Source of the DNA: CAXMMR01 sp963692975
Lineage (GTDB): Bacteria > Pseudomonadota > Alphaproteobacteria > Acetobacterales > Acetobacteraceae
Assembly (NCBI GenBank): GCA_963692975.2
Contig: CAXMMR010000001.1
Location: 95,650 to 159,649, forward strand
Direction: 5' to 3'
Length of the DNA stretch: 64,000 bases
This document shows positions 54,329 to 63,299 of this stretch, one piece after another. A model generated the notes under the pieces. It did not search any database and was not told where the DNA came from. It worked only from the letters and a program-made list of their open reading frames with translations. Position numbers and translations under genes: made by a program. Every line of letters starts with the position of its first letter. The first letter of the stretch is position 1.

Positions 54329-55897
54329 ATGACCACCAACTGGACGGCGATCGCGATGTTCGCCGGCTTTGTGCTGCTCACCCTGGTGATCACCGCCTGG
54401 GCGGCCCGGCGCACTTGCTCGGCCAGCGACTTCTACGCCGCCGGCGGCGGCATCACGGCGCTGCAGAACGGCGTCGCCATCGCCGGCGACTACATGTCCG
54501 CCGCCTCCTTTCTCGGCATCTCGGCGCTGGTCTATGCCAGCGGCTTCGACGGCGTGATCTACTCGATCGGCTTTCTCGTCGGCTGGCCGATCGTCGTGTT
54601 CCTGATGGCCGAGCGGCTGCGCAACCTCGGGCGCTACACGCTGGCCGACGTCGCCTCCTACCGCCTCGCCGAAACGCCCGTCCGCTGCCTGACCGCGGTC
54701 AGCTCGCTGGTGGTCGTCGCGTTCTACCTGATCGCCCAGATGGTCGGCGCCGGACAGCTCATCCAGCTGCTGTTCGGCCTGCCCTATCTCGACGCGGTGA
54801 TCATCGTCGGCGCGCTGATGGTGCTGTACGTGACCTTCGGCGGCATGATCGCGACCACATGGGTGCAGATCATCAAGGCCGTGCTGCTGCTGCTCGGCGC
54901 CAGCTGGATGACGTTCCTGGTGCTGCGCGGCGTCGGCTTCAGCCTGCCGACGCTGTTCGCCGAGGCCGTCGCGGCGCATCCCAAGCACCTCGCCATCCTG
55001 CGCCCCGGCAGCCTCGCCGCCGACCCGGTCTCGGCGATCTCGCTCGGCATCGCGCTGATGTTCGGCACCGCCGGACTGCCGCACATCCTGATGCGCTTCT
55101 TCACCGTCGGCAGCGCCCGCGAGGCCCGCAAGTCGGTGCTCTACGCCGCAGCCCTGGTCGGCTATTTCTACGTCGTCGTCGCGATCATCGGCTTCGGCGC
55201 GATTGTGCTGGTGCTGCATAACCCGCAATTCACCACCCCCACCGGCGCGCTGCGCGGCGGCAACAACATGGCCTCGGTGTTCGTCGCCCAGGCGCTCGGT
55301 GGCAACCTGCTGCTCGGCTTCATCTCCGCCGTCGCCTTCGCCACCATCCTCGCCGTCGTCTCCGGCCTCACGCTGGCCGGCGCCTCGGCCGTCAGCCACG
55401 ACCTCTACGCCCGCGTCTTCGCCCGCGGCCGCACCAGCGAGGCGGACGAAATCCGCGTCTCGCGCGTCGCCACCGTCACCCTCGGCGTCGTCGCCATCGG
55501 GCTTGGCATGCTGTTCGAGAAGCAGAACGTCGCCTACATGGTCGGCCTCGCCTTCGCGGTCGCCGCCTCGGCCAATTTCCCGGTGCTGCTGCTGTCGATG
55601 TTCTGGCGTCGGCTCACCACCGGCGGCGCGCTGCTCGGCGGCTGGTCAGGCCTGATCAGCGCGGTGACGCTGACCGTGCTGAGCCCCGGCATCTGGGTCA
55701 AAGCCTTCGGCCACGCGCACCCGATCTTCCCCTACGACAACCCGGCGCTGTTCTCGATGCCGCTGGCGTTCTTCGGCTGCTGGCTCGGCTCGGTGCTGGA
55801 CCGCCGCGCCGCCACTCGCGACGAGGCCGAGCGGTTCGAGGAGCAATTCATCCGCTCGCAAACCGGCATCGGGGCATCCGGGGTCAGGGCGCATTAG
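54329..55897 (+). CDS. actP: Cation/acetate symporter
   Basis: A 522-residue sodium:solute symporter (SSS family) with about 13 membrane segments. Typical stretches are ASDFYAAGGGITALQNGVAI, GDYMSAASFLGISALVYASG, GTAGLPHILMRFFTVGSARE and ASANFPVLLLSMFWRRLTTG. It imports acetate and related short acids; partner of DUF485 and functionally linked to acs at 23.5 kb. The ATG at 54329 is preceded by the AT-rich repeat, which seems to supply the ribosome-binding site. It ends just before hairpin repeat copy 17. Confidence 0.94.
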   Translation: MTTNWTAIAMFAGFVLLTLVITAWAARRTCSASDFYAAGGGITALQNGVAIAGDYMSAASFLGISALVYASGFDGVIYSIGFLVGWPIVVFLMAERLRNLGRYTLADVASYRLAETPVRCLTAVSSLVVVAFYLIAQMVGAGQLIQLLFGLPYLDAVIIVGALMVLYVTFGGMIATTWVQIIKAVLLLLGASWMTFLVLRGVGFSLPTLFAEAVAAHPKHLAILRPGSLAADPVSAISLGIALMFGTAGLPHILMRFFTVGSAREARKSVLYAAALVGYFYVVVAIIGFGAIVLVLHNPQFTTPTGALRGGNNMASVFVAQALGGNLLLGFISAVAFATILAVVSGLTLAGASAVSHDLYARVFARGRTSEADEIRVSRVATVTLGVVAIGLGMLFEKQNVAYMVGLAFAVAASANFPVLLLSMFWRRLTTGGALLGGWSGLISAVTLTVLSPGIWVKAFGHAHPIFPYDNPALFSMPLAFFGCWLGSVLDRRAATRDEAERFEEQFIRSQTGIGASGVRAH

Positions 55898-55913
55898 GCA
55901 GAGAAGATAAGTG

Positions 55914-56124
55914 GAAGGAAGGCAAGGGCTCTGCCCTTGACCCGCTGGGGCCGTGAGGCCCCAGACCCCGATGAATGAGCAAGCTCTCCACGTTTCTTGC
56001 TTGGCGAAGCCATTTTTAATCCTGCTCCTCAACGCCACGGCACTCGGCGCGTGAAAAGAACAAGAAATGGATTTTAAAGGCTCCGCCTTTAATGGGGTCC
56101 AGGGGCAAAGCCCCTGGCCTTTCT
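55914..56124 (+). repeat. GC hairpin repeat, copy 17
   Basis: Between convergent actP and the AI-2E-type permease. Left: CAAGGGC-TCT-GCCCTTG and CTGGGGCCGTGAGGCCCCAG. The spacer holds CTTGCTTGGCGAAGCC, the reverse of the word seen in copy 2. Right: TTTAAAGGCTCCGCCTTTAA and CCAGGGGC-AAA-GCCCCTGG. Confidence 0.9.
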
Positions 56125-56134
56125 TTCGCTTGCC

Positions 56135-58087
56135 TTAAGCGACGTCCTGCTTCGGTCGGCTGGCCTGTACGCACGCTGTGACCGCTTCGTTCAGTGAGGT
56201 CACGAAGTAATCCGCGCCCACTTGGGCTTGCAGGGTGGGATCGGACATCAGCTCTTCTTCGGCGGGCCACAGGCCGAGCAGGATGGGCACGCCCGGTGCG
56301 CGGGCGCGCAGGCGGCGGACGAGGTAGCGCAGGCTGGTCTGCGAGCCGCTGATTTCGAGATAGGACAGGCAGATCATGGCGACGCCCTGGACGTCGAGGG
56401 TGTCGACCTCGGTGCGCGAGACGCTGCGGTGCGTCACGACCTTGGCGCCGAGGCCGTGCTTGCGCAGCAGCTGGGCGAGCATGGCGGCGGCGGCATCGTC
56501 GAGCGGGCCGCGGCCGGCGACGCAGAGCACGGCGCCGGGGCCGCGCCAGGCTTGCGGCAGCTCGTCATTGGCGCCGGCGTCGGCGGTCGGGGCGGCGCTG
56601 GTCAGCACGCGGCGGTCGTCGCGGACGATGCCGGCGAGCTCGGTCTGGTCGCCGGGCGGGTTCGGATCGACGTCGTCATGGCCGTCGAGGTTGGCGATCA
56701 GCTCCTGGATGGCGGTGTTGATCTCTTCGATCTCGGAAGGCGGCAGCACGCCGCGCTGGACGTCGGCGGCGGCGAGCTGGAGGCCTTTGAGCGCCACGTC
56801 GTCGTAGTAGGAGGAGAGCGGGCGGGCGCGCAGCAGGATTTCGGCCTGGTGGAGGATCTCATCCTCGTCGCCGGCCAGCATGCGCTGGTAGAAATTCTCG
56901 ATCGGGGTGAGCGCCGGGCGGTCGCCGAGCAGCACATCGAGGAACTCGAGCCGGTCGACATGGCGGCCGAGCACGACCAGGCAGAGGGTGAGCGGGGTGG
57001 AGAGGATCAGGCCGATCGGGCCCCAGATCCAGCTCCAAAAGATCGCGACGACGATGACGGCGACCGGCGAGAGGCCGGTGGAGTGGCCGTAGAGCATCGG
57101 CTCGACGACCTGGCCCATCACGCCTTCGACGACCAGGAACAGCGCGGCGGTCTCGATCGCGAGCGACCAGCCCGGGTCGACCGCGGCGGCCAGAGCCACC
57201 GGCAGCACGCCGGCGATCAACGAGCCGACATAGGGCACGAAGCGCAGCAGCGTGCCGAGCACGCCCCACAGCACCGGGCTCGGCACGCCGAGGAAGAACA
57301 GCCCGGTGGCGATGATGATGCCGAAGGCGGTGTTCACGCCGAGCTGGCTGAGGAAGTAGCGCGACAGGCGGTGCGCGGCGTCGTCGAGGGCGAGCGTGGT
57401 GCGGTGCAGGTCGTTGGAGCCGAACAGGCGGATCAGCCGGTCGCGCAGGTCGTCCTGCTGCATTAGGATGAAGATGGCGACGATGAAGACGACGCCGATG
57501 GTCTCGATCGGGCTGAGGATCGGGGCGAGGAAGCGCTGCACCAGGGCGAGCGGGGTAGGGTTAGGCTCCTGCACCTCGACGGGCACGACCTTTTGCTCGC
57601 CGGGGGTGCGGATGGCGACCGGTGGCGGCGCGCTGTGACCGGCGTGGCTCAAGCGCCGGGTCAGCGCGGCGACCTCGGTGTTGGAGAAATTGCGGACGGC
57701 GTCGACCTTGCGGGTGATGGTGGTCTGATAGGTCGGCAGGTCGACGGCGAGCGAGGCGATCTGGGTGCCGATCAGGGTGCCGAGCATCAGGATGACGCCG
57801 AGCGCGGTGGCGACCGAGGCGAGCACGGCGACGACGCGCGGCAGATGCAGCCGGCGCAGCAGGTTGACCAGCGGGGCGAGCAGGAAGGAGAGCAGCACCG
57901 CCAGCGTGATCGGCACCAGCACCTCGCGGCCGAGATACAGCGCTGCGACGACGACGACGCCGACCAGCAGGCCGAGCGTGCCCTCGCTGCGCGGCGCCTC
58001 GGCGGCGGGCACCCGGGCGCGGGGCAGGGGGGCGCGGGGCAGGGGCGCGCGCAGGGTGGCGGCGTTTGGCGGGATGATGTCGGGCAT
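56135..58087 (-). CDS. AI-2E-type permease with C-terminal cytoplasmic domain
   Basis: A 650-residue protein. Residues about 35-380 are the AI-2E/PerM transporter family, with some eight membrane segments (LGLLVGVVVVAALYLGREVL, VLLSFLLAPLVNLLRRLHLP, TGLFFLGVPSPVLWGVLGTL, VRFVPYVGSLIAGVLPVALA-like stretch, VIVVAIFWSWIWGPIGLILS). The rest (about 400-650) is soluble; residues 520-640 (PGAVLCVAGRGPLDDAAAAM, VAMICLSYLEI, PGVPILLGLW, VGADYFVTSLNEAV) look like a Rossmann-type fold similar to B12-binding domains, without the cobalamin His motif. The transported compound is unknown. ATG 58087 is the better of several nearby starts. It diverges from the cobalamin operon. Confidence 0.85.
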   Translation of the reverse strand: MPDIIPPNAATLRAPLPRAPLPRARVPAAEAPRSEGTLGLLVGVVVVAALYLGREVLVPITLAVLLSFLLAPLVNLLRRLHLPRVVAVLASVATALGVILMLGTLIGTQIASLAVDLPTYQTTITRKVDAVRNFSNTEVAALTRRLSHAGHSAPPPVAIRTPGEQKVVPVEVQEPNPTPLALVQRFLAPILSPIETIGVVFIVAIFILMQQDDLRDRLIRLFGSNDLHRTTLALDDAAHRLSRYFLSQLGVNTAFGIIIATGLFFLGVPSPVLWGVLGTLLRFVPYVGSLIAGVLPVALAAAVDPGWSLAIETAALFLVVEGVMGQVVEPMLYGHSTGLSPVAVIVVAIFWSWIWGPIGLILSTPLTLCLVVLGRHVDRLEFLDVLLGDRPALTPIENFYQRMLAGDEDEILHQAEILLRARPLSSYYDDVALKGLQLAAADVQRGVLPPSEIEEINTAIQELIANLDGHDDVDPNPPGDQTELAGIVRDDRRVLTSAAPTADAGANDELPQAWRGPGAVLCVAGRGPLDDAAAAMLAQLLRKHGLGAKVVTHRSVSRTEVDTLDVQGVAMICLSYLEISGSQTSLRYLVRRLRARAPGVPILLGLWPAEEELMSDPTLQAQVGADYFVTSLNEAVTACVQASRPKQDVA

Positions 58088-58245
58088 CGGCACGTCATCC
58101 TGGCCGAGGTTGGTCGCAGCAGGGCAACGGTTGGGCACGCCCGAACGTTGCCCGCGCCGTGATAAATCCGCCGCGCTGTTGCCTTGGCGCGGTTCTGAGC
58201 CGGGCTCGCTCGCCTTGCGCTTGTCCGGCGGGCCGCTACTGTTGA

Positions 58246-58350
58246 GCGCGTCATGATGCGAGGAAGCCGGCGAACATCCGGCACGGTCGCGCCACTGTAA
58301 TCGGTCTCGGGGCAAGCTCCGGGGCCGGAAGTCAGACCTTCCTTCATGAC
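58246..58350 (+). promoter_or_regulatory. Cobalamin riboswitch
   Basis: The adenosylcobalamin riboswitch core is clear: CCGGCGAACATCCGG, then CACGGTCGCGCCACTGTAAT (the most conserved block), a GC hairpin and GGAAGTCAGACC. GTCATGA at 58250 pairs with TCATGAC at 58344, closing the outer helix. The first in-frame ATG of the next gene (58346) lies inside that closing strand. Binding of cobalamin should switch off the cob operon downstream. Confidence 0.93.
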
Positions 58351-58810
58351 CTGGATGCCATCGACGCTGCGGGACGCGCCCCTCCCGGGAGTTATCAAGA
58401 CCTTGTGCCAGGATCATCCTGAGCAGGCGCCGCCGCCGCTGCTGCATGTCTGCATCACCTGCCGGGCCGGCCAGCCGCTTGTCGCCGGCATGCCGGTGGC
58501 GGGGCAGCTGTTCTACGACGCCGTCGCCGACGCGCTGGCGCACCAGGCGAGCCCGGCGGTGCGGCTGCTGCCGGTGACGTGCCTTGCGGCCTGCGACCAT
58601 GGCTGCACCGCCGCGATCGCCTCGCCCGGCAAGTGGAGCACGCTGCTGGGCCGGCTGCGCCCGGAGCTGGCCGGCGACCTGCTGGCGTATGGCGCCGCCT
58701 ATGCGGCCTCGGCGCGCGGGGCAGTGCTGCCGTCGCGCCGGCCGGCCTCGCTGGCCCGCATGGTGCTCGGCCGGCTGCCGGCGCCTGCCGCCGCGGAGGC
58801 GGCCGCGTGA
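58346..58810 (+). CDS. DUF1636 family metal-binding protein of the cobalamin operon
   Basis: A 154-residue protein with the DUF1636 layout: LHVCITCRAG, then LPVTCLAACDHGCTAAIASP, whose cysteines could bind a metal or iron-sulfur cluster, then GKWSTLLGRLRPELAGDLLA. The family often lies beside cobW and cobN and is thought to help in cobalt or cobalamin metabolism. The start is uncertain: ATG 58346 lies in the riboswitch, ATG 58355 is just after it, and TTG 58403 is nearer the family core. It overlaps the cobW start (GTGA). Confidence 0.85.
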   Translation: MTWMPSTLRDAPLPGVIKTLCQDHPEQAPPPLLHVCITCRAGQPLVAGMPVAGQLFYDAVADALAHQASPAVRLLPVTCLAACDHGCTAAIASPGKWSTLLGRLRPELAGDLLAYGAAYAASARGAVLPSRRPASLARMVLGRLPAPAAAEAAA

Positions 58811-59853
58811 GCCGGATGCCGGCTACCGTGGTCACCGGCTTTCTCGGCGCCGGCAAGACGACGCTGCTGCGCCACCTGCTGGCGCATGCCGGCGGGCGGC
58901 GGATTGCGGTGATCGTCAACGAGTTCGGCAGCCTCGGCATTGACGGGCAGACCCTGCGCGGCTGCGGCGTGCCGGAGTGCCGCGACGAGGACATCGTCGA
59001 GCTGTCGAACGGCTGCCTGTGCTGCACCGTGGCGGACGACTTCATTCCGACGATCGAGGCGCTGCTGGCGCGCGACCCGCCGCCGGAGCACCTGCTGATC
59101 GAGACCTCGGGGCTGGCCTTGCCCAAGCCGCTGCTGCGCGCCTTTGGCTGGCCGGCGATCCGCGCCCGGGTCACCGTCGACGGGGTGATCACCGTGGTCG
59201 ACGGGCCGGCGGTGGCGGCCGGGCGGTTCGCCGACGATCCGGACGCGGTGGCCGCACAGCGCGCGGCGGACCCGGCAATCGCGGGCGCGCTCGACCACGA
59301 CAACCCGCTGGCCGAGGTGTTCGAGGACCAGCTCGCCAGCGCCGACCTGGTGGTGCTGAACAAGGCCGACATGATGGACGAGGCGGCACTCGCGGCCGTC
59401 GAGGCGTCGATCACGGCGGCGTTGCCGCGGGCGGTCAAGCTGGTGCGCGCGGTGGACGGACGGCTGCCGGCCACACTCGCGCTCGGCCTCGCCGCAGCGG
59501 CGGAGGACGACCTCGCGGCGCGGCCGTCGCACCACGACGCGCTCGACGGCGAGCACGAGCACGACGACTTCGCCAGCTTTGTGGTGCCGATGCGGCCGGT
59601 CGCCGAAGCCGGGCAGGTGGCGCGGCTGGTCGAGGTCGCGACGCGGTTCGACGTGCTGCGGATGAAGGGGTTCCTGGCGGTGCGGGACAAGCCGATGCGC
59701 CTCGCGGTGCAGGGCGTCGGCGGCCGCTTCCGCCACGAGTTCGATCGCGCCTGGCGGAACGGCGAGGTGCGGGACGGGGCGCTGGTGGTGATCGGGCGGG
59801 CGGGGCTGGACCAGGCGGCCGTAAAGACAGCGATCGAAGAGGTTCTTTTTTGA
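58807..59853 (+). CDS. cobW: Cobalamin biosynthesis GTPase CobW
   Basis: A 348-residue COG0523 GTPase. P-loop VVTGFLGAGKTTLLRHLLAH, the metal-binding CxCC motif in LSNGCLCCTVADDF, NEFGSLGID, LVVLNKADMMDE and a His-rich linker (HHDALDGEHEHDDF). It delivers cobalt (or zinc in relatives) and in this setting belongs to aerobic cobalamin synthesis. GTG 58807 overlaps the preceding stop. Its last residues and stop (EEVLF, TGA) are already part of the AT-rich repeat. Confidence 0.94.
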   Translation: MSRMPATVVTGFLGAGKTTLLRHLLAHAGGRRIAVIVNEFGSLGIDGQTLRGCGVPECRDEDIVELSNGCLCCTVADDFIPTIEALLARDPPPEHLLIETSGLALPKPLLRAFGWPAIRARVTVDGVITVVDGPAVAAGRFADDPDAVAAQRAADPAIAGALDHDNPLAEVFEDQLASADLVVLNKADMMDEAALAAVEASITAALPRAVKLVRAVDGRLPATLALGLAAAAEDDLAARPSHHDALDGEHEHDDFASFVVPMRPVAEAGQVARLVEVATRFDVLRMKGFLAVRDKPMRLAVQGVGGRFRHEFDRAWRNGEVRDGALVVIGRAGLDQAAVKTAIEEVLF

Positions 59854-59956
59854 AAAAAAGAACCAAAAAACTTTTGCTCGACAAGAAGGCTTCCGCCCGG
59901 CTGGCACGCGACAGCGCGAAGGAAAGTTTTTTGCTTCTTTTTTTCAAAAAAGAAGG
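59841..59956. repeat. AT-rich triple-hairpin repeat, copy 2
   Basis: Same plan as at 54225: GGTTCTTTTTT/AAAAAAGAACC, CAAAAAACTT/AAGTTTTTTG around a longer GC-rich middle, and CTTCTTTTTT/AAAAAAGAAG. It contains the cobW stop codon and ends in AGAAGG, six bases before the cobN start. Confidence 0.9.
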
Positions 59957-59962
59957 CCTTCC

Positions 59963-62900
59963 TTGCACCTTCTAGTTCGCGAGCGTCGCGGCCTGGACGA
60001 GGGCGCGGCCGAAGATCTCGGCCACGCGCCGGCGGATGTCGTTCTGCTGTCGTTCTCCGACAGCGACCTGGCCGCGGCCGCGGCGGCCTGGGAGGCGATG
60101 GCCGACCGACCGAGCCTGCGCCTGGCGAACCTGGCTCGGCTTCGCCATCCGATGTCGGTCGACCTCTACGCCGAGCAGGTGCTGGCGCAATCTGGCTGCA
60201 TCGTCGTGCGGCTGCTCGGGGGGACGGAATACTTCGCCTACGGCGCCGAGGAGTTCGCGCAGACCTGCCGGCGGCACGGGGTGCCGGTCGCCTTCCTGCC
60301 GGGCTGCTCGCGCCAGGACGAGCGGCTGGCCGAGCTCTCCAGCGTGCCGCCGGCGGCCTGGCGACGGCTCGACGCGCTGCTGCGCGAGAGCGGGCCGGCT
60401 AACCTCACGACGGCAATCCGGCTGGCGGCGCATCTGGCGGGGTGCGGACCGGACGATGGCGTCGAGGCCGCGGCGGTGCCCGGCTTCGGCGAGCACGAGT
60501 TCGGTGAGGACGATGTGGCGCCCGATGTCGCATTGGTGTTCTACCGATCGCACCGGCAGGCCGGCGACCTTGCGCCGTTAGCGGCGCTGGCGGCGGCGCT
60601 GGGGCAGCGCGGGCTGCGGACGCGCGGGTTGTTCGTCGGCAGCCTGAAGGATCCGGCGGCGGCGAGCTTTGTCGCCGCGCGGCTGGCCGCCTGGCGGCCA
60701 GCGGTGGTGCTGAACGCCACCGGGTTCTCGGCGCGCGGCGAGGCGGGCTCGCCGCTGGAGGCGGCTGGGGTGTCGGTGCTGCAGCTCGTGCTGGCGGCGA
60801 GCGGACGTGAGGACTGGGCGGCCTCGACGCGCGGGCTCGGCCAGGCGGATTTGGCGATGCAGGTGGTGCTGCCGGAGCTGGACGGGCGGCTGCTCGCCGG
60901 CGCAATCGGCTTCAAGGCCGAGCTGCCGCCGGCGGCGGGGCTCGATTTTGCCCGGCGAGCGTTTGCGCCGGACGTCGAGCTTGTGGAGCTGGCGGCGGCG
61001 CGGGCGGCGGGCTGGGCGCGGCTGGGCCGAACGCCGGCCGGGGAGCGGCGGGTGGCGATCATCCTGTCCGACTATCCGGGCGCAAGCTCGTCAGAGACGG
61101 GGCAGGTCGGGCATGCGGTGGGGCTGGACGGGTTCGCCTCGCTGCGCCGCATCCTGGGGCTGCTGGCGGCGGCCGGCTACGCGGTGGGCGACGTGCCCGG
61201 CGAGGCGGCGCTGGTCGAGGCGCTGACGGCGGCGACGGCGACGACGCTGCTCGACGCGGCGGAGCATGCTAGGCTGGCGATGCTGCTGCCGGCGACGCTG
61301 CGCGAGGCGGCGGAGGCTTGCTGGGGCGCGCCTGACGAGGTGCGGCTGCGTTGCCTGCGGCTCGGCCAGGTCGCGGTCGCGGTGCAGCCTGACCGCGGCT
61401 CGGCGCCCAATCCGCGGAGTGGATCTCCCGAACACCGGCGGGCCGGCTACCACGACGCGGCGATGCCGCCCTGCCCGGCTTATGTGGGCTTCTACCTGTG
61501 GCTGCGCTGCGTGTTTGCGGCCGACGCGGTGGTGCATCTCGGCGCGCATGGCACGCTCGAGTGGCTGCCGGGCAAGGCGGTGGCGCTGTCCGCGGCCTGC
61601 GCGCCGGCGGCGCTGCTCGGCGGGCTGCCGGTCGTATATCCCTTCATCGTCAACAATCCCGGCGAGGCGGCGGCGGCCAAGCGGCGGCTTGGGGCGGTGA
61701 CGATCGGCCACCTGACGCCGCCGCTGGTCGAGGCGGGGCTGAGCGGCGAGGCGCGCGCGGTGGAGGCGCTGCTCGACGAGTATGCCGCCGCCGACGGGCT
61801 CGACCGCCGGCGCTGCAAGCTGCTCGCGCCCGAAATCCTGGCCCGCGCGGAGGCGGCCGGACTGCTGGCCGAGAGCGGCGCGACGGCGGCTGACGACGAG
61901 GCGGAGCGGCTGGTGCGGCTGGACGCGCATCTTTGCGACGTGAAAACCCTGCGCATCCGCGACGGGCTGCACGTGTTCGGTCAGATGCCGGATGCGGCGC
62001 GTCGGGCGGCGCTGATCGCCTCGCTCGACGGCCATGCGGCCGCGCTCGACCGCTCGGCGCCGGCTGAGGCGGCGGCGCTGCTGGCGGCGCTGGACGGGCG
62101 CTTCGTCGAGCCAGGACCGGCGGGCGCGCCGAGCGGCGGACGGACGGACGTGCTGCCGACCGGGCGCAACCTCGCCGCGATTGATCCGCGCGGGGTGCCG
62201 ACGCGCAGCGCCTGGCGGCTGGCGCAGCGTCTGGCCGAGGCGCTGCTGGCGCGCCATCGCCAGGAGCAGGGCGAGTGGCTGCGCACGCTGGTGGTCGATT
62301 GCTGGGGCTCGGCGACGATGCGCACCGGCGGCGAGGCGCTCGCCCTGGCGCTGATCCTGCTCGGCGCGGCGCCGGTGTGGGACGAGGCGAGCGGGCGGGT
62401 CTCGGGCGTCGAGGTGGTGCCGCTGGCGCTGCTGGACCGGCCGCGGGTGGACGTGACGCTGCGCGTCTCAGGGCTGTTCCGCGACGCCTTTCCGGCGCAG
62501 ATGGCGCTGTTCGACGAGGCGGTGCGGGCGGTGGCGGGGCGCGACGAGGCGGCGGAGTGGAACCCGCTGGCGGCGGGCGTCGCGGGGCTCGCGGGTGCTG
62601 CGCTGCGGCAGGCGACGGCGCGGATTTTTGGCGCCGCACCGGGCTGCTACGGCGCCGGAACGGAGGCGGCGCTGGCCGCCGAGGCCGGGCCGGCGGCAGT
62701 CGGGCAGGCCTGGCTCGACGGCGCGGCGGCGGCCTATGGCCAGGACCTCGATGGGGTGGCCGCACCCAACGCGCTGGCCGCTCTGGTGGCGGCGGCCGAG
62801 GCGCATGTGCAGATCGAAGACCACGGCGAGGCGGACCTGCTCGACGGGCCGGACATGGCCGCGCATGAGGGCGGCTTTGCCGCCGCGGCGGCGCTGCTCG

Positions 62901-63299
62901 GCGCGGCACCGGCGCTCTACCATCCCGACACATCGCGGCCGGAGGCGCCGGTGGTGCGCGACCTGGCGCAGGCGCTGACCCGGGTGGCGCGCGGCAAATT
63001 GGCAAACCCGCGCTGGATCGCGGGGCAGCTCAGGCACGGCTATGCGGGGGCGGCGTCGGTGGCGCGCGGAGTGGACGCGCTGGCCGCCTACGCGGCGGTG
63101 GCGCCGTTCCGCCTCGACCGAGTGTTCGATGCGGTGTGGGAGGCGACGCTGGGCGACCCGGCGGTGGAGGCGGCGCTGCAGGCGGCGAACCCGGCGGCGG
63201 CGGCGGCGATCCGGGCGCGGCTGGCGGCGGCGCTTGCGGCAAGGTCGCTGGCGGCCGCGGCGCAATGCGGTCGGGCTCGCGCTGGCGGAGGCGGGGTGA
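59963..63299 (+). pseudogene. cobN: Cobaltochelatase subunit CobN, frame broken near the end
   Basis: The large subunit of aerobic cobaltochelatase (about 1110 residues), which inserts cobalt into hydrogenobyrinic acid diamide with CobS and CobT. It starts at TTG 59963 (HLLVRERRGLDEGAAEDLGH) just after an AT-rich repeat. Typical stretches are LSFSDSDLAAAAAAWEAMAD, VVHLGAHGTLEWLPGKAVAL, VYPFIVNNPGEAAAAKRRLG and PNALAALVAAAEAHVQIEDH. At about 63240-63243 (GGCAAGG) one extra base shifts the frame. The native ending, GRWRPRRNAVGLALAEAG and TGA at 63297, lies in the next frame and overlaps the cobG start. In the uncorrected frame the protein would run on into cobG. Only the last 18 residues are affected, so it may well be an assembly error. 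Confidence 0.9.
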
